In this document: positions 12,426 to 24,426 of the stretch, one piece after another | Numbering within the stretch: the first letter of the stretch is position 1 | Layout of the letters: every line of letters begins with the position of its first letter | From: Tragulus kanchil | Taxonomy: Eukaryota; Chordata; Mammalia; Artiodactyla; Tragulidae | NCBI GenBank assembly: GCA_022376925.1 | Contig: JAIOJX010000031.1 | Location: forward strand, 139,270,854-139,334,853 | DNA: 64,000 bases | Direction: 5' to 3' | Program-made: the position numbers and the translations under genes | The notes under the pieces: model-generated | The model's database searches: none | Seen by the model: only the letters and a program-made list of their open reading frames with translations | What the model was told of the DNA's origin: nothing

Positions 12426-12940
12426 GGGACAGGGGTTTGTCACCTTCCCCAGCCTGAGACAGCCCAGGACTCTGCCCAGCCCCTGTACCTGACCTCCTCC
12501 CCGCCTTCCTGACGTCTCACCTCAGTGGCTCCAAAGTCCTGACAGCGCTCCAGCGGCACCCGAACCATCGCAGCGACCTCTCCACCTTCCCTTTCACTCT
12601 TTCTTCTGGGAGCTTTAAGCAGGAGAAACACCGGGAGCCTGCTCTGCGAAGTGCTTGGGACGTCTACACTGGGAACACCCAAGCCCCCGGCTGCCTCCGC
12701 CGTCCTAGCACAGACGTTTGGAGTTTTCGCGGACTAGCAAGGAGAAGTCCCCGCCTCCTCGCCAGCTGCCGCCCCGCTGTGATTAGTTAATCACAAGTGC
12801 ATGGGGCTTTAATTAACTGCCAGCCCTGCACCGGCAGCTGTTCCACAGCCACATCTGATCGTGGCTCCCTCCCGTTGGAGCTGATGGAACACTTCAATCA
12901 TGCAACTGATGCCCGGATATTTGGAGGCGGCAGGGAGAGC
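12426..12940. promoter_or_regulatory. Possible conserved non-coding element with homeodomain-type palindrome
   Basis: GTGATTAGTTAATCAC (12779-12794) is a palindrome with one mismatch and resembles an HNF1-type site. TTTAATTAA follows at 12808. The surroundings look unique, not repeat-derived. A regulatory role is inference only. The element recurs at 13877 inside duplication 4. Confidence 0.3.
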
Positions 12941-14638
12941 CGCTGCCAGACTAAAGCACGACCCCCAGGAAGGAGAAAAGAAAGCAGCTCTCCGTGGAGA
13001 GGCTGTGTAAGGCTGGATGTGTAAGGCTGGGCATGTAAGGCTGAGGGACAGGCTGCACGAGATCTGTGCGTGTGCCGACGTGGTGCGACGTTTGGCTATT
13101 TATTAGAAGCAATTCAACTCACACAAAGGGAAGGAAGAAAGAAATCTAGAGGTGCCAGGTAACCAGCGTGTGCTTCAGGCACGGCTGGATCCAGGAGCTG
13201 TTGTGGTTGTTGAGTCACTAAGTCATGTCCATCTCTTTGTGACCCCATGGACTGCAGCACGCCAGGCTTCCCTGTCCTTCACCAGCTCCCAGAGTTTGCT
13301 CAAATACATGTCGGTTGAGTCAGCGATGCCATGCAACCATCTCCTCCTGGGTCATCCCCTTCTCCTCCTGCCCTCAATCTTTCCCAGGGGATCCAGGAAT
13401 ACAAATGAAGTTACCAGAGCAGATGGGGCCTGAACCATCAGAAGAACAGCACCTTGCATCCTGGATGAGTCCACTGAGTGCAGGGAACGCGTATGAGGCG
13501 TAAATGAGATCGTGATAGTGTGATCTGTCCAACAAGGACTTCCCAGCCCGGCTGTGCCCAGCCTGTCTGACCTTCCTCCCCGGGGTTTGTCCCCTTTCCC
13601 CCTGACGGTCTCCACCCTCAGTTGGCTCCCAAAGTCCTGACAGCGCTCCAGCGGCACCCGAACCATCGCAGCGACCTCTCCACCTTCCCTTTCACTCTTT
13701 CTTCTGGGAGCTTTAAGCAGGAGAAACACCGGGAGCCTGCTCTGCGAAGTGCTTGGGACGTCTACACTGGGAACACCCAAGCCCCCGGCTGCCTCCGCCG
13801 TCCTAGCACAGACGTTTGGAGTTTTCGCGGACTAGCAAGGAGAAGTCCCCGCCTCCTCGCCAGCTGCCGCCCCGCTGTGATTAGTTAATCACAAGTGCAT
13901 GGGGCTTTAATTAACTGCCAGCCCTGCACCGGCAGCTGTTCCACAGCCACATCTGATCGTGGCTCCCTCCCGTTGGAGCTGATGGAACACTTCAATCATG
14001 CAACTGATGCCCGGATATTTGGAGGCGGCAGGGAGAGCCGCTGCCAGACTAAAGCACGACCCAAGGAAGGAGAAAAGCAGCTCTCCGTGGAGAGGCTGTG
14101 TAAGGCTGGATGTGTAAGGCTGGGCATGTAAGGCTGAGGGACAGGCTGCACGAGATCTGTGCGTGTGCCGACGTGGTGCGACGTTTGGCTATTTATTAGA
14201 AGCAATTCAACTCACACAAAGGGAAGGAAGAAAGAAATCTAGAGGTGCCAGGTAACCAGCGTGTGCTTCAGGCACGGCTGGATCCAGGAGCTGTTGTGGT
14301 TGTTGAGTCACTAAGTCATGTCCATCTCTTTGTGACCCCATGGACTGCAGCACGCCAGGCTTCCCTGTCCTTCACCAGCTCCCAGAGTTTGCTCAAATAC
14401 ATGTCGGTTGAGTCAGCGATGCCATGCAACCATCTCCTCCTGGGTCATCCCCTTCTCCTCCTGCCCTCAATCTTTCCCAGGGGATCCAGGAATACAAATG
14501 AAGTTACCAGAGCAGATGGGGCCTGAACCATCAGAAGAACAGCACCTTGCATCCTGGATGAGTCCACTGAGTGCAGGGAACGCGTATGAGGCGTAAATGA
14601 GATCGTGATAGTGTGATCTGTCCAACAAGGACTTCCCA
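12521..14638. repeat. Tandem duplication 4: 12521-13545 and ~13617-14638
   Basis: Offset 1098 falling to 1093 through small indels. The intervening 13546-13616 is a noisy re-reading of 12460-12520, with CTGCCCAGCC, CTGACC and TCCTCCCC in the same order. It repeats the element at 12779-12816 and a BovB fragment. Confidence 0.95.
13205..13402 (-). repeat. BovB LINE 3' fragment
   Basis: Reads GAGTCACTAAGTCATGTCC, TTTGTGACCCCATGGACTGC, CACGCCAGGCTTCCCTGTCC, then CCATCTCCTCCTGGGTCATC, the reverse BovB end. Repeated at 14298-14495. Confidence 0.85.
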
Positions 14639-14822
14639 CTGGTCTGGCCCCTGGTAAAGAATCTGCCAGCAAGGCAGGAGACCCTGATTCGATTCCTGGA
14701 TTGGGAAGTTCCCCTGGAGAAGGGATAGACTACCCACTCTAGGACTCCAGCCTGGAGAATTTCGTGGCGCATCCATGGGTCGCAAAGAGTCAGATGCGAC
14801 TGAGCAGCTTCACTTTCACTTT
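14628..14822 (+). mobile_element. Bov-tA SINE
   Basis: tRNA-like head GGTAAAGAATCTGCCAGCAA with GATTCGATTCCTGGATTGGG, then the Bov-A part GTCGCAAAGAGTCAGATGCG and CTTCACTTTCACTTTGC. Confidence 0.88.
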
Positions 14823-14984
14823 GCTTCTCTATGATTCAGTTATTTTCTCCCGCCTCTGAACTGCCAACTAACTCTGGACAGACTTCTTTTATAGCCGTAT
14901 CACATTTGATTTTACACATATCCGTGTTGTCCAAGCCACCAAGAATTCCCAACTTTAGCGCTATGGAATGGGGACCAGAAAGTG

Positions 14985-15145
14985 TTTTATTGCGGGGGCT
15001 GTTTTGTGCCTTGTAGGATGTTTAGCAGCAGCATTTCTGGCCTCCAGCCACTAGATGTCAGTAGCACCCCTTAACCCGGTTGTCACAACCGAAAAAACGT
15101 CTCCAGACATGGCTGACCGTCTGTACCAGGGGCAGGAGCCATCCC
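14985..15145 (+). repeat. MER5A-type hAT DNA transposon fragment
   Basis: GGGGGCTGTTTTGTGCCTTG, TAGGATGTTTAGCAGCAGC, CCACTAGATGTCAGTAGCAC and GTCTCCAGACATGGC are in MER5A order. Confidence 0.8.
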
Positions 15146-15529
15146 CGCTAAGGGCCCTGGGATAGAAGGGCCCTCAGTTCAGGCCCTGAGATCTCGTGGG
15201 GTTCCGGCGATGCTTGGAGGGCAGAAGCTAGGGTGGGGGAGGAAGGGAGTGAGAGGGCACAGAAGAGCCGACAGGGGCCCCTCACTTCACAGACGGCACT
15301 TGTGTTGGTGTGGGCACCGCAGCATGCAAGGGCTGAATGTCTGTGTCGGGTGATGGGGGAACCCCAAGGGCACACCAAAACCCCAGACTCGGAACTGGAG
15401 GTGAGGGGGTGCTAAGAAACTGAGCAGAGGCAAGAAAACTCGGACCCTGAGAGGGAGGGGCTCAGGTGGGGACCAGCCCAGTGTTCACTCCACATAGCTG
15501 CTTACATGCACCAGGATTCCAGCCACTGG
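15146..15529. other. Unassigned non-coding DNA
   Basis: GC-rich and unique in appearance, no gene supported. Confidence 0.45.
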
Positions 15530-15745
15530 CCCTTTTTCATGCGAGGCACTGTTGGAAGGCCCGATCCCATCACTCCTCAGGGAAATCTATGAGATCCATC
15601 ACAGCGCTTTGTCCCATTTCACAGGTGAGGAAAGAGAGGTGCTGTAGGGTTTCGTGGTGGTGGTGGTGGTTGGTTTACTTACCAAAGATGCCAAGTGGCA
15701 GAGCCAGGACTGAAACCCCACTGGTCTGGCCCCTGAGTCCCCTCT
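15530..15745 (-). repeat. MIR SINE with an inner TGG run
   Basis: CATTTCACAGGTGAGGAAAG and GCCAAGTGGCAGAGCCAGGA mark MIR. A (TGG)5-6 run at 15653-15672 interrupts it. Confidence 0.65.
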
Positions 15746-16103
15746 CCTGCCACTGACCTTGCCAGAGGGCAGAGCAGCCCAGGCGTCCTTGGCATTTGCG
15801 GGGCTGCAGTGGAAGAGCAAGAAATGGAGAAAGCACCTGCAGGAAGCTCTTCAAAGAGGGACCAGGGTTTGCACCCTGACAACCTCCCCCAGCTCTGCTA
15901 CGTGGAGAGGGTGGTGGATTCCAAGGTTGAAGGCTTGTTTACATTCTTGACCCTCCAGTGTCCAGCAGCGGGACCTCTGGGTCCCTCCATTAACCTCAGG
16001 TGCCTCATCTACACAATGAGAGGCACACCCACCTTCCTGAAAAACAGGGGGGACCCAAGCTTCCCTGCCTGCCCATGCAGGGACCTGCACAAGAGACATT
16101 GAC
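15746..16103. other. Unassigned non-coding DNA
   Basis: Possible MIR tail near 15985-16020 (CCTCATCTACACAATGAG). Nothing else recognised. Confidence 0.4.
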
Positions 16104-16951
16104 TCTTTGATCATGCACATGTTGGGAAGAGCTCATGGGACAGTCAAAGGCTGTGAAAAGTTGCAGGAACTTGGGGCATAAGATAGGGTCATGCTTATAG
16201 CATCATAAGTAAAAGTAGGTCCTGCTCCTTACCTGAGGCCTGTGGGTGGTGAGTTCCAGCCTCTCTCTGCTGTCTCCGCTCAGTGATTATCATTATAAGA
16301 AAAGAGTAAATCCTGGCCCCCAGGGGAGTGGCAAAGGGAGCCTGTGGGGCTGCAGGAAGGGAGCATGCCTCGACAGCAAGAGCTGCAGGAAGCCATCCTG
16401 CAGCACCTTGGTCTTCAAAGAGCCCTGGACACTGTTCCCGCATAGTGGTGGGTGAGGAGGCTAGGCTGGCACTCATCCTGAGGGACCACAGCTTTCTGGC
16501 CACTGGACCCTCTGATGCATGGTCCTAGAGGGAGGATGGGGATGTTCGGGCCTGCCAGTCCTAGGGGGCTGCTCAGATGGGATCCTAGAGCTGGCACGGG
16601 TTCCTGAACACTCTTATCTCATGTGCCAGACATGATCTCAATGGTCACAGGTATTTTCTCATTTCATTCTCCCACTGAACCAGTCACAGAGGTATTATTA
16701 CCCTCTTGTGATAGCAGAGACAGGAGTAGGAACTAAGATTGGCTTCATTTTACAGAAGGGAACACTGAGACCAGAGAGGTTAAGCAAGTTGCCCAAGGAC
16801 ACACAGCTGGCACATGGTGGATTCCCCTACAGAGTCTGTACTCTGAATTATGATGCTATAACCATGACCCTATCTTATGCCCCAAGTTTCTGCAACTTTT
16901 CCAAATCCTTGATTGTCCCATGAGCCCCTGCCCACATCCCCATGATCAAAG
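16104..16951. repeat. Inverted repeat, arms 16104-16208 and 16848-16951
   Basis: The left arm, reverse-complemented, matches the right arm over about 105 bases with about 15 mismatches by eye, including runs such as CATGACCCTATCTTATGCCC. The spacer is 639 bases. The right arm begins at a MIR 5' end and continues beyond it. Confidence 0.85.
16610..16862 (-). repeat. MIR SINE
   Basis: CATTTTACAGAAGGGAACAC, GAGAGGTTAAGCAAGTTGCC and CAAGGACACACAGCTGGCAC are a well preserved reverse MIR core. Confidence 0.8.
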
Positions 16952-17482
16952 TAAGGCTGAGGTTAGTGCCATGTTGCAGATGAGGAAACCAAAGCCTGTG
17001 GAGAATCAGTCTGCCTGTGCTCATGCAGTCAGGAGGCCGCAGAGAAGGGAGTGGACTCAGCCAATCCCCGGCACCCAGCCCTGGCCACTCCCCAGCCCCG
17101 TGTCTCCAGACTCCCTCATCACAGGGGCCTCCCGCTCCCTCCTAGTCCCCTGGGGGAACACCAGACCAGAGTGTCAGAGAACATTCCACGTGTTCCCAGC
17201 CCCTCAACCCTTCCCCGCTCTTCTCCCAGTACCGGAGCAGCAGGGGGGCTTTATTACCAATAAGACCTGGAAGGACTCTTAGCCTCAGTCAGCCCAGGAA
17301 GGCCCCAGGGATCAGCCTGTTACTTAACATGGAGGGAGGAAGGGCTGATCAGACAGGTGTGACCCCAAGGCCTCCACACCGCAGCCACACAGCCTAGGGC
17401 CTGGGCGACTTCATGGCTTCAAATCTTGGCTCTAAACCTATGGAATCAGCTAAGAATCCTTACTTACACTATCATGGATGTG
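16952..17482. other. Unassigned non-coding DNA
   Basis: A weak MIR-like patch lies at 16970-17045 (GCAGATGAGGAAACCAAAGC). The remainder is unique-looking. Confidence 0.4.
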
Positions 17483-17693
17483 TGTGTACATGAGCTCCGC
17501 GGCTTCAGTCGTGTCCAACTCTTTGTGTCTCCACAGACTGTAGCCCGTCAGGCTCCTCTGTCCGTGGGATTCTCCAGGCAAGAGTACTGGAGTGGGGTGC
17601 CATGGGCTCCTCAGGGGGATCCTCCACACTCAAAGGTCAAACCTGTATCTTCTGCATCGGCAGGTGGGTTCTTTACCACTGAGCTGCTAGGAG
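17483..17693 (-). mobile_element. Bov-tA SINE
   Basis: Reverse Bov-tA: TTCAGTCGTGTCCAACTCTT, CTGTAGCCCGTCAGGCTCC, AGTACTGGAGTGGGGTGCC and GGTGGGTTCTTTACCACTGA. Confidence 0.88.
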
Positions 17694-18744
17694 GAGATAA
17701 ATGTGTCTTTGTGACTTTGTAAAGTGTTTAGAATGACTGCCTAGTCAGGGGTCACAAACTCAGGGGCCATCAGGGGACAGGCGGGTCAGGTCGGAGCTGT
17801 GGCAATAGATGACACAACCTCCCTCTCAAAGGAGAAGGTGCTGGCCCGTTCGTACCAGATCACCATTTATTCAGCAAATCGGAAATCTGAATTTGTTTAA
17901 TGAAATGCCCTGATTTCTAAAACACTTTGCAGGCTGAATAAAATACAGCTGTGGATCAAGGTCCCTTGCACCGTTTGTAACTCCTCATGGAGGCCGAGTT
18001 GCTAGAAAAGCCAAGAGGTCAAACAGCAAGCCCAAGGTCACACAGCCAAGCCACCAGGCAGAGCCAGGCAAGCCTCAGCCCAGCCCTCCGGCTCCCCGAT
18101 CAACCCAGCCTCCCCAGCTCCATGCTGCTTGGTGGTTTCCAGCACCTTCAGAGCCCTCCAGACCGAAGTGTGTGCCCCTGGGAAACCATGGCCTCCTTGG
18201 AGGCCTGCAGAGCAAAGAAAGGACGTTCCCAGGACAAAGCAGACTGCAGGGCTCTGAGCATGGACGTCACCGCACTTCCATCCCGAGGCCTCATGGAGAC
18301 ATGTGCTTGGAGTGTCCTCAAAACCCAGGGCAGATGTGGAGCTCCAAGAGTCAGAGCCACCCGCTCCAGACGCCCCGCCAAGACTAGGCACTGACGGCTG
18401 TTCCCTGGAACTTGGACCAGCCAGAGGGAAGCCTGTTCTCACCCCTAAGATGATATCTATTTTAAATGGCCCTTGTGGACTGCAAGGAGACTGAGGACTA
18501 AGATGCCTGAAAGACAAAGTGAAAACACCATTAGCCCATCTCTACAGGAACCGGCAGCTCTAGGCTGAAAAACCTGTGGATTTCGTCCCTGGGCATTCCC
18601 TAGCCTGAGCCCTGAGGGTTGGAGGTGTATTCAAACCTGTCTCAGCGCTCGAGGCCTCCGTGACTCTTGGGGTAGGGTGGGGGTGCCACACTTTGAGCCT
18701 TGTTTCTCAGACTCCTTCCTCCTGGAACCCCACTGTGCGCTCAA
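17694..18744. other. Unassigned non-coding DNA
   Basis: A possible MIR remnant lies at 18010-18060 (CCAAGGTCACACAGCCAAG). The rest is unique-looking, and much of it is duplicated from 19218. Confidence 0.4.
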
Positions 18745-20355
18745 GGGCTGGGGGTCAGGAGAACTGGGTTCTAGTCCTGCACGGACTTATTCCCAGCTAA
18801 GTGGACTTGAGCAAGTCACCCCTCCCTTCTGTCTGCCTCAGTTTCACCCTCTGTCCTCTGGCCTCACGTAGGGCCCCACTATGGGGAGGGTCTAGTGAGG
18901 CAGAGGCTACAAACACAATATCCATCCTCAGATACAAACAAGGCCACATGGGTTTTGCCCATCAGCATTCTTTGTTCGCTTCTAATTTCACATGAAAGTC
19001 TTAATTTCTGGATTCATTTTTTAATCAGAAGATATAGCCACACAGAGCTGACCTTCCCATGTGGCCACAGTGGGCCATAGCTGAGTGACAGCTTGTCTGT
19101 TCCCCTGCCATCCATTCCTGACTGACTGTGCCCGGCTTCACTCCCTTATATTACCTCCTTCAGCCTTGAATTTGAGACCCATGATGCACCGGACTCCTTG
19201 GAGGCAAGAAAGCGACTGCCACCAGGCAGAGCCAGGCAAGCCTCAGCCCAGCCCTCCGGCTCCCCGATCAACCCAGCCTCCCCAGCTCCATGCTGCTTGG
19301 TGGTTTCCAGCACCTTCAGAGCCCTCCAGACCGAAGTGTGTGCCCCTGGGAAACCATGGCCTCCTTGGAGGCCTGCAGAGCAAAGAAAGGACGTTCCCAG
19401 GACAAAGCAGACTGCAGGGCTCTGAGCATGGACGTCACCGCACTTCCATCCCGAGGCCTCATGGAGACATGTGCTTGGAGTGTCCTCAAAACCCAGGGCA
19501 GATGTGGAGCTCCAAGAGTCAGAGCCACCCGCTCCAGACGCCCCGCCAAGACTAGGCACTGACGGCTGTTCCCTGGAACTTGGACCAGCCAGAGGGAAGC
19601 CTGTTCTCACCCCTAAGATGATATCTATTTTAAATGGCCCTTGTGGACTGCAAGGAGACTGAGGACTAAGATGCCTGAAAGACAAAGTGAAAACACCATT
19701 AGCCCATCTCTACAGGAACCGGCAGCTCTAGGCTGAAAAACCTGTGGATTTCGTCCCTGGGCATTCCCTAGCCTGAGCCCTGAGGGTTGGAGGTGTATTC
19801 AAACCTGTCTCAGCGCTCGAGGCCTCCGTGACTCTTGGGGTAGGGTGGGGGTGCCACACTTTGAGCCTTGTTTCTCAGACTCCTTCCTCCTGGAACCCCA
19901 CTGTGCGCTCAAGGGCTGGGGGTCAGGAGAACTGGGTTCTAGTCCTGCACGGACTTATTCCCAGCTAAGTGGACTTGAGCAAGTCACCCCTCCCTTCTGT
20001 CTGCCTCAGTTTCACCCTCTGTCCTCTGGCCTCACGTAGGGCCCCACTATGGGGAGGGTCTAGTGAGGCAGAGGCTACAAACACAATATCCATCCTCAGA
20101 TACAAACAAGGCCACATGGGTTTTGCCCATCAGCATTCTTTGTTCGCTTCTAATTTCACATGAAAGTCTTAATTTCTGGATTCATTTTTTAATCAGAAGA
20201 TATAGCCACACAGAGCTGACCTTCCCATGTGGCCACAGTGGGCCATAGCTGAGTGACAGCTTGTCTGTTCCCCCCATGCCATCCATTCCTGACTGACTGT
20301 GCCCGGCCAGCTTCACTCCCTTATATTACCTCCTTCAGCCTTGAATTTGAGACCC
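18050..20355. repeat. Tandem duplication 5: 18050-19180 and 19218-20355
   Basis: Offset 1168. Near the right end the second copy carries small extra insertions (CCCCATG for CCTG; GGCCAGC for GGC). A 37-base non-matching piece separates the copies. Confidence 0.95.
18745..18890 (+). repeat. MIR SINE fragment
   Basis: GAACTGGGTTCTAGTCCTGC, GACTTGAGCAAGTCACC and TGCCTCAGTTTCACCCTCTG. Repeated at 19913-20058. Confidence 0.75.
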
Positions 20356-20890
20356 CTGATTGAATGCACTAGATAGAAATAGCCTTTGGGGGACATCTAC
20401 AGATTCTGGGCTTCATTATTATTAATGGAATTTCTGGGTCCCACCATTGGGCTTTGACCTTGGGCAGGCCTCTTGGGCTCTCTGGGCTCTGGGCTCCTCC
20501 AATCTGTGAAATGAGAGTGAGCACGAGGAGGCTGCTAGAGTGTTTCCAGCTCTGACCCTCAGAATGTCTCCAGGATCTGGTCTTGCAAACGTGTCTCTTC
20601 AATTGCCGTCCAAGAGCCTCTTCACTACTTATTCTGCCATAATATTTGTTAAAGGTAAGGAAGCAGGGAAAGAGGGGAGAAGCTGTACGAGTCTCCCTGG
20701 GTACCTGTCACTGAATGTCTCTATTAACCTACGCACCCACCTACTGTCCACAAGACAGGGCCAGGCTCTAAAGCCAGGAAGCCAGGAGCCTAGGAGAAGG
20801 CCAGTTCCAGGGACAGGACCGCATGCTGGTTCTGATGACCTGAAGCATGTAAAAACACTATCTTCTCCTGACCAAACTCTTCCTGTCTGT
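20356..20890. other. Mostly unassigned non-coding DNA
   Basis: A weak MIR-like stretch at 20400-20560 (TTGACCTTGGGCAGGCC, CCAATCTGTGAAATGAG). Nothing recognised after it. Confidence 0.4.
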
Positions 20891-20920
20891 CTCTCTCTCT
20901 TTCTCTCTCTCTCTCTCATT
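20891..20920. repeat. TC-rich simple repeat
   Basis: CTCTCTCTCTTTCTCTCTCTCTCT-type run of about 30 bases. Confidence 0.8.
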
Positions 20921-20948
20921 TTTCACTACTGGTCCTAATGTCTTTTTT

Positions 20949-21219
20949 TTTTTTTTTACTTCATGCCACAAGCTTTTTCTTAGTTATTTATTATTTTCAT
21001 CCATCTTTATTCTTTGGCATGTGTGGGCCTCCCATCGCAGGGGCCTCTCTCATTGCAGAGCACCCGCTCTGGGTGCATGCACTCCAAAGTGCTGGGTCAT
21101 AATTGGACATAGTGGCCTAGCCGCTCCACAGCACTTGGGATCTTTCTGGGCCAGGGAGCGAACCAGTGCCCCTTGCACTGCAAGGCAGACTCTTTACCCA
21201 CTGGACCACCAGGGAAGCC
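20949..21219 (-). mobile_element. CHR-type SINE with target duplication
   Basis: Flanked by CCTAATGTCTTTTTT on both sides (20934 and 21220). It holds CATCCATCTTTATTCTTTGG, CACCCGCTCTGGGTGCATGC and CCACTGGACCACCAGGGAAG. Confidence 0.9.
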
Positions 21220-21234
21220 CCTAATGTCTTTTTT

Positions 21235-21689
21235 ATTAAAGTCTTAATGATTTATGCCAATAATTGGAGAGGGCTGCAATAGTAGGGCATTGTTCTCCAC
21301 TTCACCCTCACATTCCAAGTTTCACTTCTCTCTGCCAGCCCTCACCTCCATCCCAGGTCCCAGCCGGCCTCAGGACTCAGGCTTGCGAGCCACTGTGCTT
21401 TATTTGATGCTTTCTCTGCATACATAGTATGTCTCACTGGCTTTCTCCAGATCAGTAGGCCCACCCTCCTTCTCACCTGCCCCTATTTCTGTTCACATCA
21501 TTAGAGGTACCTGCCCCATCAGAAGCATTCAGGAGTTGTTTGTTGAATGAAACAAAAGCAGCACCACATCCCAGCACCTCCATTCTCTGGCCCCAACCTA
21601 ACTCTCCACTCCCTTCCCCAGGCCTCCACTCTTTAGACACACAGAGTATCTCTTCCCTGTACACTCCCACCCTTCGGTTGATGCAGTTC
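21235..21689. other. Unassigned non-coding DNA
   Basis: No repeat or gene recognised. Confidence 0.45.
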
Positions 21690-21860
21690 CCTGCAGCTGG
21701 AATGTAACATCTTCATTGTCAAAGTCCTGTGCATTAGAGACCTACTCAGCTCTAATACTCGCTTGGTGGTGCCTTCTCTGATTTCCCCTACAGACTCTAC
21801 CGTACCCTCAACACACCTTATAATGTCAGTACAGCTCTATTAGCCATCTCCCTGTATCAG
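21690..21860 (-). repeat. L2 LINE fragment (likely)
   Basis: CAGCTGGAATGTAACATC, GAGACCTACTCAGCTCTAAT and GGTGGTGCCTTCTCTGATTT follow the common L2 end wording. Orientation is uncertain. Confidence 0.5.
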
Positions 21861-23394
21861 CTATTTGTATCTCATTAAAGATTTTGATCACAAGTAACAG
21901 AAGACACTACTCAGGCTGAGTTACATCATGAAATGTTCAGACACTGGTTTAATTGTTCAGTGGCGTCTCAGGCCTGCTCTTTGAATGGGGTTCATTCTCA
22001 TGGTAGTTTCCCTCCCTCATCAGGACAAAATGGCCACCACCACTCCAAGCTTCACCTCCAAATATCCCACCCTTCACAGAGGACTTCACGGCGCTCTCTT
22101 TTCCATGCTGATTGGGCCCCTCTTGTGCCAATCACTGTAGCCTGGTGAATGCTGCACATGGATTGGCTTAGACCAACCTGTTTCCCTCCCTCAAATTGGA
22201 GCGGTGTTTACTCACCGAAACCACAAGGGGGAGCAGTGGAGGGAGCATGGAGACACACCGATGCTCATGGGACTTGGTAAATGTCTCCCCAAAGAAACTA
22301 GAAGCTCATGAGGGAAGGGACCTCTTCAGCTCTGGGTCCTCCTTCCTCAGAGCTCAGCATGGTACTTGGCACCAGAGATGCATATATAAATATCCCTTGA
22401 TTTCCATTCACTTGCTCACACACCTGCTCACTGTGTTGATGCCTATTTATCATCGCCTTCCCATCCCACAACTGCTGCTGAATGGGAACAGGCTGTGTGA
22501 CTATACCCTGCCTGCCTCCACCCGTCCTAACCACTCCCAGCTGATTACAATTGATTATTTCATTGGTTTTCAGTGGGGCCGTACCATTCCTTAAGAGGCA
22601 TTTGGAAATGGGGGGATTGTTTTCTATTTTAGTTGTGGGCATGCATTAAAATACTGAAATACACTCAAAGGCAAACTGTATTTTAAAAATCTCTTCATTT
22701 TTGGTTTGGAAGATCTTAGTAATCTTTTCAAATATGTGTGTGAAAATAGGTTAAGTTGTATATGAGTTTCACTTCAAGATAACAAAGGGGGTCTTCCAAA
22801 ATGTGTTACATGAGGTTGCATTGGCAGAGAACTTCTGCCTCTGGCTAAGTGAGGAGATGGTAAATCCTCTCCCCCAAAATCAATTATTAAGTTGGACAAA
22901 ATTGATCAAAACAAACTTGCGGCAGTCTGGTCATCAACAAAAGGCACGGACCAATTGGAGGAATGTTTGTGCTTGGAAACGGGAAATTTGGGCAGTAACA
23001 GTCAGGATCATTCTAGCCTGAAGTTTCTCCCATCCCCTTTCTCCCAGCTCAGTCAGAATGGAGCTTCCACCCGGGTGGGCAGTTTCTCTGGTTTGATTAA
23101 AGGGAGGCTCACTGGATTTTGATCAGTGAGTAGCGCTGACCACTCTTGGGTCCCTTCTTGGTTTATGTGAAAATCTCCAAGTCAGAAAAGCAGGAAAACC
23201 AACAGTTCCACTACCAAGGTTGCAGCTGTGACTGGACATACAGATTCCTGGCGAAAGCTGCATGCATGCGCCACAGAAGCTAGAAGGGACCAAGTCAGGC
23301 TCCTGGCCAACCCTGAGGCTGTGCTTGTACGTACCAGAGATGAGAGAGAGCCCAGGAGAAAGTAAAGACAGGAGACCTGAAAATGGCCTAAATA
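21861..23394. other. Unassigned non-coding DNA
   Basis: About 1.5 kb of unique-looking A/T-moderate sequence with no gene, tRNA or repeat that I can support. Confidence 0.4.
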
Positions 23395-24155
23395 TTGATT
23401 GTGCTCCTGAGATAGGTTGCTTCTACAAAGGGTTCCCAATGATCCTTGCCTCTAGGATTAGTGCCTTTTCTTTGGGCATAGTCTGGACGTAGTCACTGCT
23501 TCTAACAAATAGAACATGGCAGAAGTGATGGATGTCACTTCTAAGGCTAGATTATACAAGACTGACTTTTTTTTTTAAATGTTGGCCTCTTTTATTGTTT
23601 TTTTATTTATTTTCATCCATCTTTATTCTCCAGAGCACTGGCTTGCAATTGGACACACCAGTCCAGCCACTGTGTGGCACATGGGATCTTCCCAGGCCAG
23701 GACTCAAACTGGTGCCCCTTGCACTGCAAGGCAGACTGCTTACCCACTGGACCACCAGGGAAACCCAAGACTGACTGACTTCTTGCTCTCCCTCTCTCTT
23801 TAGTTCTTCTCCTTTGCTTTTCTGATGAAGCAAGCTGCCATGCTATAAACTTCCTTATGGAAAAGCACATGTCACAAGAAACTGAGGGTGGCATCGACAA
23901 AAGAACTCAGTTCAGTGGACTGTAAGGAACCAAGTCGTCCCAACCATGACTTGATGAGGAGCTTTGAAGCAGCTCCATTCCCAGTCAAGGCTTTTGGGCC
24001 AAGCAACCTGGCCAAAACCTTGATTTTAGCTCAAGTCAGAAGACCCAGCTAAAGCATACCCAAACTTCTGATCCACAAAAACTGAGCAATAGTCAGTGTT
24101 TTTGTTTTAAGCCACTAAGCCTGGGATGATTTGTTATATAGCAACATGGTAACAA
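23395..24155 (+). repeat. ERVL/MaLR-type LTR split by a SINE
   Basis: GAAGTGATGGATGTCACTTC precedes the insertion. GATGAAGCAAGCTGCCATGC, GAACTGAG-like and TTTTAAGCCACTAAGCCTGG / GATTTGTTATATAGCAAC follow it. The exact family is not certain. Confidence 0.6.
23568..23765 (-). mobile_element. CHR-type SINE with target duplication
   Basis: Flanked by CAAGACTGACT at 23557-23567 and 23766-23776. Shorter than its relatives: the CACCGGCTCTGGGCGCATGC block is missing. Confidence 0.88.
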
Positions 24156-24426
24156 ATCCAGCTCCCTTACCCACACACAAACTAATGAACAGAGGACAGA
24201 AAGTGAGGGTGTCTGAGCAAAATCTCCATCCAATCAGATATGCCGATGTACACACAGAGACAATGTGTAGGCAGCTAGATTTAAATACAAAAACAGTAAT
24301 ATGAAAATTTTCATCAGAACTTCAGCAGATTCACACCCGAGGGAAAGGAAAACAGGATTCCCAGATTCCCAGATAGGAACTGCCTGATCCACAGAGCCTG
24401 GAGAAATTATATTAAAGATAAACAGG

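Noticed and set aside
13152..13433. A 93-codon plus-strand frame (again at 14245)
   Set aside because: It is the reading of a BovB 3' fragment, not a host gene.
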